Source: Caulobacteraceae bacterium PMMR1
Lineage (GTDB): Bacteria > Pseudomonadota > Alphaproteobacteria > Caulobacterales > Caulobacteraceae
Assembly (NCBI GenBank): GCA_000733915.1
Contig: JPOM01000001.1
Span: 1,302,001 to 1,366,000 of the forward strand
Length of the DNA stretch: 64,000 nucleotides
Direction of reading: 5' to 3'
Position 1 is the stretch's first letter. The number at the start of each line of letters is the position of its first letter. Shown one piece after another: positions 47,381-56,271 of this stretch. A model generated the notes under the pieces. That model was not told where the DNA came from. It saw only the letters and a list, made by a program, of their open reading frames with translations, and did no database searches. A program made the position numbers and the translations under genes.

Positions 47381-47502
47381 CGCGGCTCCTAGCTTCCAGC
47401 TCAGCCCGCTCCATGCCCCGCGCCGGAGCCTGCGAGCAAGGCGGATTGCAGCGGAGCCGCTCGGCTCCTAGGCTCCCGCCCCGCTGAACAAGGAGACGCG
47501 CC

Positions 47503-48501
47503 ATGGCCCAATCCCGCGAAGTGCGCCTGAAATCCCGCCCCGAGGGCGTGCCCAAAGCCTCCGATTTCGAAATCGCCACGGTCGAGGCGCCACCGCCGGG
47601 CCCAGGCGAGGTGCAGGTCCGCAACCTCTTCATGTCGGTCGACCCGTACATGCGCGGGCGCATGTACGACCGGCCGAGCTATGTGCCGCCCTTCCAGATC
47701 GGCGCCGCCATGGAGGGCGGGGCCGTGGGCGAGGTGGTCGCCTCCAACGATCCGGCGCTGAAGCCCGGCGATCTGGTCTCCACCATGTTCGGCTGGCGCG
47801 AGCTGTTCAACGCCCCCGCCCAGGGCCTGCAGAAGCTCTCCCCCGCCCTGCCGCCGCAAGCCTATCTGGGCGTCGCCGGAATGCCCGGCATGACCGCCTG
47901 GGTGGGCCTGCTCAAGATCGCCGCGGCCAAGGAAGGCGACGTGGTGTTCGTGTCGGCGGCGGCGGGCGCGGTCGGCCAGGTCGTCTGCCAGATCGCCAAG
48001 ATCAAGGGCTGCAAGGTGATCGGCTCGGCCGGGGGACCCGACAAGGTCGCCTATCTGAAGGAGATCGGCGTCGACCACGCCATCGACTACCGCGCCACCC
48101 CCGACCTGACGCGCGCCCTCGCCGAAGCGTCGCCGAAAGGCATCGACGTCTATTTCGAGAACGTCGGCGGCGCCCATCTCGAAGCCGCGCTGAACGCCGC
48201 TCGCCCCTTTGCGCGCTTCGCCATGTGCGGGATGATCTCGCAGTACAACGACACCGAACCGCAACCCGGTCCTTCGAACTTGATGCTGGTCGTCGGCAAG
48301 CGACTGCGTCTCGAAGGCTTCATCGTCTCGGACCACTTCGCCGAGATGGGCGCGTTCCTGCAGGACATGACCGGCTGGATCACCTCGGGCAAGGTGAAAT
48401 GGCGCGAGACCATCGACCAGGGTCTCGAGGCCGCGCCGGGAGCTTTCATCAAGCTCTTCAAGGGCGAGAACATCGGCAAGATGCTCGTGAAGCTGAGCTG
48501 A
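47503..48501 (+). CDS. NADP-dependent medium-chain reductase (CurA/LTB4DH type)
   Basis: A 332-residue zinc-independent alcohol dehydrogenase-like reductase. FMSVDPYMRGRMYDRPSYVP near residue 45 and the nucleotide-binding VSAAAGAVGQVVCQIAK near residue 150 are typical. YFENVGGAHLEAALN and FIVSDHFAEMGAF are later family blocks. Relatives reduce double bonds of enals and enones (for example curcumin reductase). A ribosome-binding site (AAGGAG) precedes the ATG at 47503. Confidence 0.94.
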   Translation: MAQSREVRLKSRPEGVPKASDFEIATVEAPPPGPGEVQVRNLFMSVDPYMRGRMYDRPSYVPPFQIGAAMEGGAVGEVVASNDPALKPGDLVSTMFGWRELFNAPAQGLQKLSPALPPQAYLGVAGMPGMTAWVGLLKIAAAKEGDVVFVSAAAGAVGQVVCQIAKIKGCKVIGSAGGPDKVAYLKEIGVDHAIDYRATPDLTRALAEASPKGIDVYFENVGGAHLEAALNAARPFARFAMCGMISQYNDTEPQPGPSNLMLVVGKRLRLEGFIVSDHFAEMGAFLQDMTGWITSGKVKWRETIDQGLEAAPGAFIKLFKGENIGKMLVKLS

Positions 48502-48592
48502 AGCTTCCCGCTTCAAACCGCAGGCGCGAAGGGCTAGAAGCCCGACCCCCGTCTAGCCCTAGACGTCCTTCCCAGCCTATCCGGAGGCGGCC

Positions 48593-49504
48593 GTGGCGCG
48601 CCTGTTCAACGCCTATGTCATGGTGGACTGGAGCGGCTCGTCCGTTCCCAAGAAGGGCGCCGACTCCATCTGGATCGGCGTGCTCAAGCGCGACATCCGC
48701 TTCCAGCCGATCTTCGAGAGCTTCAATCCGGCCACCCGAGCGGAGGCGGAGGCGCAGCTGCGTACGGTGCTGGCGGACCTTCGGCGGCGCAACGACCGCG
48801 CCCTGATCGGCTTCGACTTCCCGCTAGGCTATCCGACCGGCTTCGCCGCGGCGCTGAAGCTCGAGGGCGATCAGCCCTGGCGGGCGATCTGGAGCTATCT
48901 GCAGGCGCACGTGGTCGACAAGAAGGACAATGTGAACAACCGCGCGACGGTGGCGGCGCGGTTCAACCGTCTGATCTCCAACGGTCCGCGGCCGTTTTGG
49001 GGCACGCCCCGGGCGGCGGACGCGACCTCGACGCTGAGCAAGACCAAGCCCGCCGACCACCTCGCGGGCATGCGCGAGTTCCGCCACGCCGAGCTCGCCA
49101 CTCGCGGCAAGGGCAAGGGCGGCGCCAAGACGGTGTGGCAGCTGACCGGCAACGGCTCGGTGGGCAGCCAGGCGCTGCTCGGCATCCCCGCGGTGGCGCG
49201 CCTGAAGGCGGAGCTCGGCGACAAGGTGCTGGTCTGGCCCTTCGAGAGCGGCTGGCGCGCGCTGACGCCGTCCGACCTTGAGGGCCGCGAGTGCGTGCTG
49301 GCGGAGATCTACCCTTCGCTGGTCAAGGCCGAGCCGCTGGCGGGCGAGATCGCCGACGCGGCGCAGGTGCGTAGCCTCGCCTATCACTTCGCCCGGCTCG
49401 ACGAGCAGGGAAAGCTCGCCGCTCTCTTCGGACCAGACAAGGCCGTCACGCCGGAGATGCGCGACGAGGTGCAGCACGAAGAGGGCTGGATCCTCGGCGC
49501 CTGA
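48593..49504 (+). CDS. uncharacterised protein, possible RNase H-like fold
   Basis: A 303-residue soluble protein from a GTG at 48593. Two acidic strands near the start, NAYVMVDWSGSSVPKKGADS and RALIGFDFPLGYPTGF, resemble the first strands of RNase H-like (DUF429-type) proteins; a third block, CVLAEIYPSLVKAEPL, fits the later acidic strand of that fold. Related alphaproteobacterial proteins are sometimes labelled as molybdopterin or cobalamin biosynthesis proteins, which I cannot support here. Its last 59 bases overlap the end of the convergent MATE gene. Confidence 0.7.
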   Translation: MARLFNAYVMVDWSGSSVPKKGADSIWIGVLKRDIRFQPIFESFNPATRAEAEAQLRTVLADLRRRNDRALIGFDFPLGYPTGFAAALKLEGDQPWRAIWSYLQAHVVDKKDNVNNRATVAARFNRLISNGPRPFWGTPRAADATSTLSKTKPADHLAGMREFRHAELATRGKGKGGAKTVWQLTGNGSVGSQALLGIPAVARLKAELGDKVLVWPFESGWRALTPSDLEGRECVLAEIYPSLVKAEPLAGEIADAAQVRSLAYHFARLDEQGKLAALFGPDKAVTPEMRDEVQHEEGWILGA

Positions 49505-50852
49505 GGTCGCCCCGGATCAGCCAGGCGAAGCGCCCCAGCAGCAACGCCGCCGCCAGCCAGCTCGCGGCGATCACCGCCCAGACTAGGCCATGCAGACCTA
49601 ATCCCTGGGGCGTGGACAGCCACCAGCCGAACGGGATCATGAAGACCGCATAGCTGAGGGTGTGGGTGAGCGTCGGCATCCAGATGTCGCTGCGGGCGCG
49701 CAGGCTCTGCCCCGCCACCACCTGCAGCCCGTCCGGCACATAGAAGAGCACGCAGAGAAGCAGAGCGCCGGCCGCCTTGGCCTGCAGCCTGGGATCGCCG
49801 GTGTAGAGGCTCGCGACCGCGTGGGGCCAGACCCCGATCACCAGCGACACGACGCTCAGCATGGCGACGCAGACGCCGAAGCCGAGGCTTGCTGCGCTCA
49901 CCTCGCCCGCTGCATCGCCGGCGCCGAACGCCCGCCCGACGAGGACGCTGGTCGCGACCGAAAGGCCCAGCGGCGCCATGAAGACCATCGCAGCGACGTT
50001 CAGCACGATGGACCAGGACGCCACCACCTCGGCGCCGAGCCGCCCGGCCAAAACGTTCATCGCCGCGAAGGCCGCCACCTCCACGAAGTACGAGACGCCT
50101 GCGCCATAGCCGATGCGGCGCTGCTCCCCGCTTGCGAAGCGATCCTTGGGCGGGCGCTGGAAAAGGCCCAAGCCGCGCGCCTCCGGCCGGGTGACGAGGA
50201 ACAGCGCGAGGCCCGCCAGCAAGAGGGTCCGCGCGCCGAAGGTGCCCACGGCCGACCCGACCGCCCCCAGCGCTGGCAGGCCGAAGCTCCCGCCCACCAG
50301 CAGCAGGTTCAGGCCGAGGTTGGCGAGGTTGGCCAGCACCATCAGCCAGAAGCCCGCCATCGGGCGCGCATGCGCCTCCAGGAACATGGACAACACCACG
50401 CCCAGCAGCATGGACGGCAGCGACGCCGCCAGCACCTGCAGCACCGGTGTCGCCCCCGCGACCAGCGCCGGCTGGACGCCCAGGGCGCGGAGCACCGGGC
50501 CGCCTCCGACGGCGAGCAGGATCGCCGAGGCGAGGCCGATCCAGGCGGCGTAGACAAGCCCTCGCCTCAGTACCGCGCCGGTCAGCTCAGGCCGCCCCGC
50601 CCCGACGTGGCGCGACGTCAGCACCTGCACGCCCTGCAACAGCCCCATGCCGGTCGTGAGCACGACGGAGGTCGGCGCCCAGGCCAGCGCCAGGTGCGCA
50701 AGCTGCGCGGGCGCGGCGTGGCCGACCACCACGGTGTCCGTCAGGCCCATGGTCATCACCCCGATGCGCGAGGCGATGACGGGTCCGGCCAGCTTCAGAA
50801 GATCAGAAAGGCCTCCCGCGCGGGACCGCAGGGGCGTCGCTTCGCGCGTCAT
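49446..50852 (-). CDS. MATE-family multidrug efflux protein
   Basis: A 468-residue inner-membrane protein with about 12 hydrophobic helices and the two-lobed MATE pattern: LLKLAGPVIASRIGVMTMGL with DTVVVGHAAPAQLAHLALAW at the start, and APLGLSVATSVLVGRAFGAG mid-protein. It should expel cationic drugs using a sodium or proton gradient. The ATG at 50850-50852 is chosen because MTREATPLRSRAGGLSDLLK leads straight into the first helix. Confidence 0.93.
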   Translation of the reverse strand: MTREATPLRSRAGGLSDLLKLAGPVIASRIGVMTMGLTDTVVVGHAAPAQLAHLALAWAPTSVVLTTGMGLLQGVQVLTSRHVGAGRPELTGAVLRRGLVYAAWIGLASAILLAVGGGPVLRALGVQPALVAGATPVLQVLAASLPSMLLGVVLSMFLEAHARPMAGFWLMVLANLANLGLNLLLVGGSFGLPALGAVGSAVGTFGARTLLLAGLALFLVTRPEARGLGLFQRPPKDRFASGEQRRIGYGAGVSYFVEVAAFAAMNVLAGRLGAEVVASWSIVLNVAAMVFMAPLGLSVATSVLVGRAFGAGDAAGEVSAASLGFGVCVAMLSVVSLVIGVWPHAVASLYTGDPRLQAKAAGALLLCVLFYVPDGLQVVAGQSLRARSDIWMPTLTHTLSYAVFMIPFGWWLSTPQGLGLHGLVWAVIAASWLAAALLLGRFAWLIRGDLRRRGSSPLRAAPRRASPA

Positions 50853-51063
50853 GGGAGGGGAATCCTGGCATAGGCCGGGCGACTTGCACCCTCGCGCTGG
50901 GAAAGGCAAGGGCGCGGCGACCGGCGCGCGCGAAACCCTCGGCAGGTGTGGCGAAAACGTCTATGCAGCCCTGCCCGTCGCGATCACGGATGCGTGAGTC
51001 GCCCGTCGGCGTTATGTCTCGACCCGCTGTCTGAGCCCCGCCCCTGAGTCCCGTTCCGCCCTG

Positions 51064-52686
51064 ATGACCGCCCTCGCCCCTCGCCGTTCCGAGCTGCCCC
51101 GGAAGCCCGCTTCTGGGCTCTCCGCGCTGTGGCGAACGGCCGGCGGGCGGCGCCTGGACCTGGAAACCCTTACAGGCGTGCTGGCGGGGGCGCTGATCCT
51201 CGGGCTGGGCGTGGTGCGCTGCTTTGCGCTGGCCGATCAGCCGCTCTGGCTGGACGAGGCCTTCACCGCGGCGATCTCCACCGAGCCGCGCTTCACCGAT
51301 TTCGTCAGGCAGGTCTGGTGGGATGCGAACGCGCCGCTCTGGTATCTGATCGAGCACCTGTGGACGAGGGCGTTCGGCTGGTCCAACGCAAGCCTGCGCG
51401 CGCCCGCCGTGCTCTTCGGCCTGTGTGCGCCCTTTGTCATAGCGCTGCAGCCTGTGTCAGGCCTCAGCCGGGCGGCGCGCTGGACCTGGGCGGGGCTGAT
51501 CGCGGCCTGGATCCCGGGCGTGTGGTTCAGCCAGGATGCGCGCTGCTACACCCTGCTGCTGCTGCTGGGGGCCGCCCAAGCCATCGCTTTCGCGAAGCTC
51601 CTGAGGGAGCCGACGCTGCGGCGCGCGACCGCCTGGGCGACGCTTTCCAGCCTCTTGATCCTCACCCATTACCACGCCCTGTGGCTGGGCGCGTGCCAGG
51701 GGTTGCTGCTGCTTGGGTTGAGACGCACCCGCGCGCTGCGGCTCTGGCCCGCGGCCCTGGCCTTCGCGCCCGCCTTCGCCTGGCTGGCTGTGCACTGGCC
51801 GAGGCTGCAGCTGTTCGCGCGGCCCGACGTCGCCTGGTACGCGCCGCTGCGCTGGCGTGACGTGGCGAACGCCGGCGGCTTCGTCTTCAACGCGCCCGTC
51901 ATCTGGCCCGAGGCCGCCTTCAAGGGTTTTCCCGTCCAGCCCATTACGGTCGCGGTTCTCCTGGCCGCCGCCCTGGCGTGGCGAGGCGGACTGTGGGCCT
52001 GGCGCAGGTTCAAGGGACGTTCGGCGCCCGCGACCCAGCCGCTCGGCGACGCCGCGGTCTGGTGGACGGTGCTGAGCGCGGTCTTGGGGACCGCGATCAT
52101 GCTCGGCCTGGGCGCGCTCCGTCCCAGCTTCGTCGACCGCTACCTCACGCCCTACGTCCCGGCGCTGCTGCTGGGGATCGTGGCCGCGCTGCAGCGCTTC
52201 GGGCGCGGACGCGCCTGGCTTGTCGCCGTCCTCGCCGCGTCCGCCGTCGTCGGCGGCAAGTGGAGCCTGGACGCCCTGACCTCGCCCGGCACGCGGGTCT
52301 ACAACTTCGAGGTCGCCAGCCGCGTGCTGGAGCGCGCGCGTCCGACCCGGCTGGTGTTCTTCTGGGACCACCCGGCCACCCCGATCGAAGCGCCCGAGCA
52401 GCTGCGCGCGCTGGGCGGCTGGTTCTTCAAGCGCGACGGCCGGCCGATTCCGGTGGACGCCGTCCAGCTCAAGCCCGGCGAGGACCCCAACGCGGTCATC
52501 GAGGCTCGCGCGGAGCCGGAGGGATCGGCCGTCCTGTGGATGTACGACATCGGCGTGCACGGCACGGCCGCCCGGATCGAGCGTCCCTCCATCGCCGAGG
52601 ACGATCCGAGCTTCAGCTGTCGCCAGTTCGGCCAAGGGTCCATCGGCGTCTATGCCTGCGCCCGCACCGGCGGCGCGCCCCTATGA
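51064..52686 (+). CDS. GT39-like membrane glycosyltransferase
   Basis: A 540-residue integral membrane protein with roughly ten to twelve helices. The first periplasmic loop has QPLWLDEAFTAAISTEPRF, the acidic motif of the GT-C protein mannosyltransferase/ArnT group, and a conserved ENxxxxH-like region is replaced by YLIEHLWTRAFGW. It would take sugar from a polyprenyl phosphate carrier and pass it to a periplasmic acceptor. It is followed with a four-base overlap by a GT2 gene that could make the lipid-linked donor. The 211 bases before it contain three GANTC sites. Confidence 0.88.
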   Translation: MTALAPRRSELPRKPASGLSALWRTAGGRRLDLETLTGVLAGALILGLGVVRCFALADQPLWLDEAFTAAISTEPRFTDFVRQVWWDANAPLWYLIEHLWTRAFGWSNASLRAPAVLFGLCAPFVIALQPVSGLSRAARWTWAGLIAAWIPGVWFSQDARCYTLLLLLGAAQAIAFAKLLREPTLRRATAWATLSSLLILTHYHALWLGACQGLLLLGLRRTRALRLWPAALAFAPAFAWLAVHWPRLQLFARPDVAWYAPLRWRDVANAGGFVFNAPVIWPEAAFKGFPVQPITVAVLLAAALAWRGGLWAWRRFKGRSAPATQPLGDAAVWWTVLSAVLGTAIMLGLGALRPSFVDRYLTPYVPALLLGIVAALQRFGRGRAWLVAVLAASAVVGGKWSLDALTSPGTRVYNFEVASRVLERARPTRLVFFWDHPATPIEAPEQLRALGGWFFKRDGRPIPVDAVQLKPGEDPNAVIEARAEPEGSAVLWMYDIGVHGTAARIERPSIAEDDPSFSCRQFGQGSIGVYACARTGGAPL

Positions 52687-53690
52687 TCCAGTCCCCGCCC
52701 CCGCTGCGCCCGCGGCTGTCCGTCGTCGCGCCTTGCTACAACGAGGAGGAGTCCCTGGCCGCCTTCGCCGCGCGTATGACCGCGGCGTGCGAGGGCGTGG
52801 TGGGCCAGGCGTACGAGCTGGTGCTCGTCAACGACGGCTCGCGCGACCGCACCTGGGCGATCATCCAGGCGATTTCGGAGCAGTACCCCGCCGTCGTCGG
52901 CGTCAACCTGTCGCGCAACCACGGCCACCAGCTGGCGGTCACGGCGGGGCTGAGCCTGACCAGCGGCGAGCGCGTCCTGATCATCGACGCCGACCTGCAG
53001 GACCCGCCTGAGCTCCTGCCGCAGATGATGGCCCGGATGGATGAGGGCTACGACGTCGTCTACGGCCGGCGCACCCAACGCGCCAAGGAGAGCGCCTTCA
53101 AGAAGCTGACCGCCGGGCTCTTCTATCGCACCCTGAAGTCCCTGTCCGAAACCGACATCCCCCTCGACACGGGCGATTTCCGGCTGATGTCGCGGCGGAT
53201 CGTGGACCGTCTGAACGCCATGCCCGAGCGCGACCGCTTCATCCGGGGCATGGTGGCGTGGCTTGGCGGGAAACAGACGGAGATCGCCTACGATCGCGAG
53301 CCCCGCTTCGCCGGGCAGACGCACTACACGCTCGGCAAGATGCTGCATCTGGCGACCGACGGGCTGGCCTCGTTTTCCACCGCGCCGCTGAAGCTGGCGA
53401 CCCTGCTCGCGATCATAGGCATGGCGATGGCGGGCTTGCTGGCGCTCTACGCCGTCTACGGCTTCCTGTTCGGCCATGCCGCCAGGGGCTGGACCAGCCT
53501 GGCGCTGATGGTCGTGGGCTTCGCCACCGCGCAGCTGGCGTGCCTGGGCATCTTCGGCGCCTACCTCGGCCGCATGTACATGCAGACGAAAGGCCGACCG
53601 CTGTTCCTCATCGACGAGGTGGTGAGCCGCCGGCCCCACCCGGTGCTCAGCGTCCCTGAGGACGCGGCGGGCGAGGCGCGGGGCGGCTGA
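52683..53690 (+). CDS. GT2 glycosyltransferase (GtrB/DPM1 type)
   Basis: A 335-residue enzyme: a cytosolic GT2 domain (VVAPCYNEEESLAAFAARM, LVNDGSRDRTW, DADLQDPPELLPQMM) followed by two C-terminal membrane helices (about residues 235-300). This is the layout of GtrB and ArnC, which move a sugar from a nucleotide donor onto undecaprenyl phosphate. It overlaps the GT39 stop by four bases and abuts the methyltransferase start by one base. Confidence 0.95.
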   Translation: MIQSPPPLRPRLSVVAPCYNEEESLAAFAARMTAACEGVVGQAYELVLVNDGSRDRTWAIIQAISEQYPAVVGVNLSRNHGHQLAVTAGLSLTSGERVLIIDADLQDPPELLPQMMARMDEGYDVVYGRRTQRAKESAFKKLTAGLFYRTLKSLSETDIPLDTGDFRLMSRRIVDRLNAMPERDRFIRGMVAWLGGKQTEIAYDREPRFAGQTHYTLGKMLHLATDGLASFSTAPLKLATLLAIIGMAMAGLLALYAVYGFLFGHAARGWTSLALMVVGFATAQLACLGIFGAYLGRMYMQTKGRPLFLIDEVVSRRPHPVLSVPEDAAGEARGG

Positions 53691-54385
53691 TGGAGGTCGC
53701 GGAGTTCGACAAGTTCGCCGAGGCTTACCTGGCCAGCCATGCGGAGAACATCCGGATCAGCGGGGAGGACCCGGAGTACTTCGCCCGCTACAAGATCGAC
53801 TTCGTGCGCGCCCTCTGGGACCGCGAGCGGCGGCGCGAGCCTGCAGCGGTGCTGGATTTCGGGACCGGCATCGGCGCGTCCTTGCCGCACCTGAAGACCG
53901 CCTTCCCGGGCGCGCGCCTGGTCGGGCTGGACGTGTCGCAGCGCAGCCTGGAGGTGGCGGAGCGGCGCTTCCCGGGCGCAGCCGAACTCGTGCGCTACGA
54001 CGGGGACCTGATCCCCCTGGCGGAGGGCGGCTTCGACCTGGTGTTCTCGGCCTGCGTCTTCCACCACATCCCCGAGGCGGAGCACGGGCGCCTGTTCGGC
54101 CAGATCCGGCGCCTGCTGCGGCCGGGCGGGCGGCTCGTCGTGTTCGAGCACAACCCGCTGAACCCGGTGACCCGGCATATCGTGGCGACCTGCCCTTTCG
54201 ACGAGAACGCGGTGCTGATCCCTGCCCCGGTCCTGGCGCGACGCCAGCGCGAGGCGGGCTTCAAGCGGGTGCGGACGACGTTCACCGGCTTCTTTCCTGG
54301 CGCGCTTCGGGCGCTGCGTCCGCTCGAAGGGGCGCTCGGCTGGGCGCCGCTCGGGGCCCAGTACGCGACGGTCGCCGATGCGTGA
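53690..54385 (+). CDS. class I SAM-dependent methyltransferase
   Basis: A 231-residue methyltransferase. The SAM motif VLDFGTGIGASLPHLKTAFP lies near residue 55, LVGLDVSQRSLEVAERRF near 78 and DLVFSACVFHHIPEAEHGRL near 115, then LRPGGRLVVFEHNPLNP. The substrate is unknown; the surrounding cassette suggests a glycan or lipid-linked sugar. The ATG at 53690 shares a base with the GT2 stop, and its own end overlaps gtrA by eight bases. Confidence 0.92.
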   Translation: MEVAEFDKFAEAYLASHAENIRISGEDPEYFARYKIDFVRALWDRERRREPAAVLDFGTGIGASLPHLKTAFPGARLVGLDVSQRSLEVAERRFPGAAELVRYDGDLIPLAEGGFDLVFSACVFHHIPEAEHGRLFGQIRRLLRPGGRLVVFEHNPLNPVTRHIVATCPFDENAVLIPAPVLARRQREAGFKRVRTTFTGFFPGALRALRPLEGALGWAPLGAQYATVADA

Positions 54386-54785
54386 CCTCGTCCAGACCGC
54401 CGCCCGCTATGGCCTGGTGGGCCTGGCGAACACGGCGGTCGGCTATGCAGTGATCGCGGGCCTCGACGCCGGGCTGGGCTGGCCGCCGGCGCTCGCCAAC
54501 GCGGGCGGCTACGGGGTCGGGCTGGCGCTAGGGTTTGTGCTGAACCGCGGCTTCACCTTCCGCTCTGCCGAAGCCTCGAGCCGGACCGGGCCGCGCTACC
54601 TGATCGCGTTCCTGATCGCCTTCGCGGCGAACCAGACCGTGCTGCACGCCGGCTTGGCCGTCCTGGGCGAGAGCCGCACGGCCCGCTTGCTGGCCCAGGC
54701 CGGCGGCGTCGGGACTTATGCGGTCCTGCTTTTCGGGCTCTGCCGCTGGTGGGTGTTCGCGCCCCGAACCTCCGCCGCCGCTTAG
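54378..54785 (+). CDS. GtrA-family membrane protein
   Basis: A 135-residue protein with four hydrophobic helices: [20 protein letters not shown], the [20 protein letters not shown] block, [20 protein letters not shown] and a last helix, [14 protein letters not shown]. GtrA proteins are proposed to flip undecaprenyl-phosphate-linked sugars to the periplasm. It completes the cassette with the GT2 and GT39 genes. Its stop overlaps the convergent DAHP synthase gene by four bases. Confidence 0.93.
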   Translation: MRDLVQTAARYGLVGLANTAVGYAVIAGLDAGLGWPPALANAGGYGVGLALGFVLNRGFTFRSAEASSRTGPRYLIAFLIAFAANQTVLHAGLAVLGESRTARLLAQAGGVGTYAVLLFGLCRWWVFAPRTSAAA

Positions 54786-56170
54786 CCGGCCGCGCTGAGG
54801 GGCTGGCGCATGGCCGTCCGGGCCTCGCGCAGCTTCTCCGCCAGGAGGAACGCCAGCTCCAACGCCTGGTCCGCATTCAGCCGCGGGTCGCAGTGGGTAT
54901 GGTAGCGGTGGCTGAGCTCGTCTTCCGACAGCGCGCGTGCTCCGCCCAGGCACTCCGTCACGTTCTGACCGGTCATCTCCAGGTGCACGCCGCCGGGGTG
55001 AACGCCCTCGGCGCGGGCGACCTCGAAGAAGGTGCGGACCTCGTTCAGGATGCGGTCGAAGGGGCGGGTCTTGTAGCCGTTGGCCGCCTTCAGCGTGTTG
55101 CCGTGCATGGGATCGGTGGACCAGACCACCGCACGGCCCTCGCGCCGGGTCGCCGCCATCAGCCGCGGCAAAAGCTCGGGCGCCTTGTCCGCACCGAACC
55201 GCCCGATCAGCGTCAGCCGGCCGGGCTCGTTCTTCGGGTTGAGCACGTCGGTCAGCCGCAGCAGGTCGTCCGGCTCCAGGGTCGGCCCGCACTTCAGGCC
55301 CAGCGGGTTCTTGACCCCCCGCGCGAACTCCACGTGCGCCCCATCGAGCTGGCGGGTGCGCTCGCCGATCCAGAGCATGTGGGCGGAGGTGTCGTACCAG
55401 TCGCCGCTCGTGGAATCCACGCGGGTCATGGCCTCCTCGAAGCCCAGGAGCAGGGCCTCGTGGCTGGTGAAGAACTCGACCTGGCGCAGCGCCGGCTGGC
55501 TGTCGGGGGTGACGCCGATCGCCTCCATGAAGTCCAGCGTGCGGCCGATCTGGTCGGCCAGCTCGCGATAGCGGGCCCCCTGTGGGCTGTCGGCGACAAA
55601 GCCGAGCGTCCACCGGTGGATGTTGTGCAGGTCCGCATAGCCCCCGCCCGCAAAGGCCCGGAGCAGGTTCAGCGTCGCCGCCGACTGGCCGTAGGCCTGG
55701 ACCAGACGCTGAGGATCGGGCGCGCGCTCCGCCGGCGTGAAGCCCTGGCCGTTGATGATGTCGCCGCGGTAGGAGGGCAGAGTGACCCCGCCCTGGGTCT
55801 CGGTCGCCTCCGAGCGCGGCTTGGCGAACTGGCCCGCGATGCGTCCCACCTTCACCACGGGTTTTCCCCCCGCGAAGGTCAGCACCACCGCCATCTGCAG
55901 GATCAGCCGGAAGGTATCGCGGATGTTGTCGGCCTGGAACTCCTTGAAGCTCTCCGCGCAGTCCCCGCCTTGCAGCAGGAAGGCGCGGCCCTCGGCCACG
56001 TCGCCGAGCAGGCTCTTCAGCCGCCGCGCTTCGCCGGCGAACACCAGCGGCGGCAGCGTGCGCAGCGTACGCTCCGCCTGGGCGAGGGCCTCGGCGTCGG
56101 GATAGTCGGTCGGCACGTGCCGCGCGGGCTTGCCGCGCCAGGCCGAGGGGGTCCAGCGGTCGCTCATCAT
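54782..56170 (-). CDS. class II 3-deoxy-7-phosphoheptulonate synthase
   Basis: First enzyme of the shikimate pathway, joining phosphoenolpyruvate and erythrose-4-phosphate. It has 462 residues, plant-type (class II): [20 protein letters not shown] at the start, [76 protein letters not shown] and a C-terminal [20 protein letters not shown]. It stands alone, with no other aro gene nearby. Confidence 0.96.
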   Translation of the reverse strand: MMSDRWTPSAWRGKPARHVPTDYPDAEALAQAERTLRTLPPLVFAGEARRLKSLLGDVAEGRAFLLQGGDCAESFKEFQADNIRDTFRLILQMAVVLTFAGGKPVVKVGRIAGQFAKPRSEATETQGGVTLPSYRGDIINGQGFTPAERAPDPQRLVQAYGQSAATLNLLRAFAGGGYADLHNIHRWTLGFVADSPQGARYRELADQIGRTLDFMEAIGVTPDSQPALRQVEFFTSHEALLLGFEEAMTRVDSTSGDWYDTSAHMLWIGERTRQLDGAHVEFARGVKNPLGLKCGPTLEPDDLLRLTDVLNPKNEPGRLTLIGRFGADKAPELLPRLMAATRREGRAVVWSTDPMHGNTLKAANGYKTRPFDRILNEVRTFFEVARAEGVHPGGVHLEMTGQNVTECLGGARALSEDELSHRYHTHCDPRLNADQALELAFLLAEKLREARTAMRQPLSAAG

Positions 56171-56271
56171 CTCCCTGTCTTATCCCAGGCGCGCCATGAA
56201 TGGCGGATAAAGTGACTTGCTGCGCAAGTTTCGACCCGTGCGGGACCTTGAAGCCACGGTTTGGAGGTGGA

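Noticed and set aside
51064-54785. Phage-borne serotype-conversion island
   Set aside because: Gene types are similar, but there is no integrase, tRNA attachment site or composition shift next to it.
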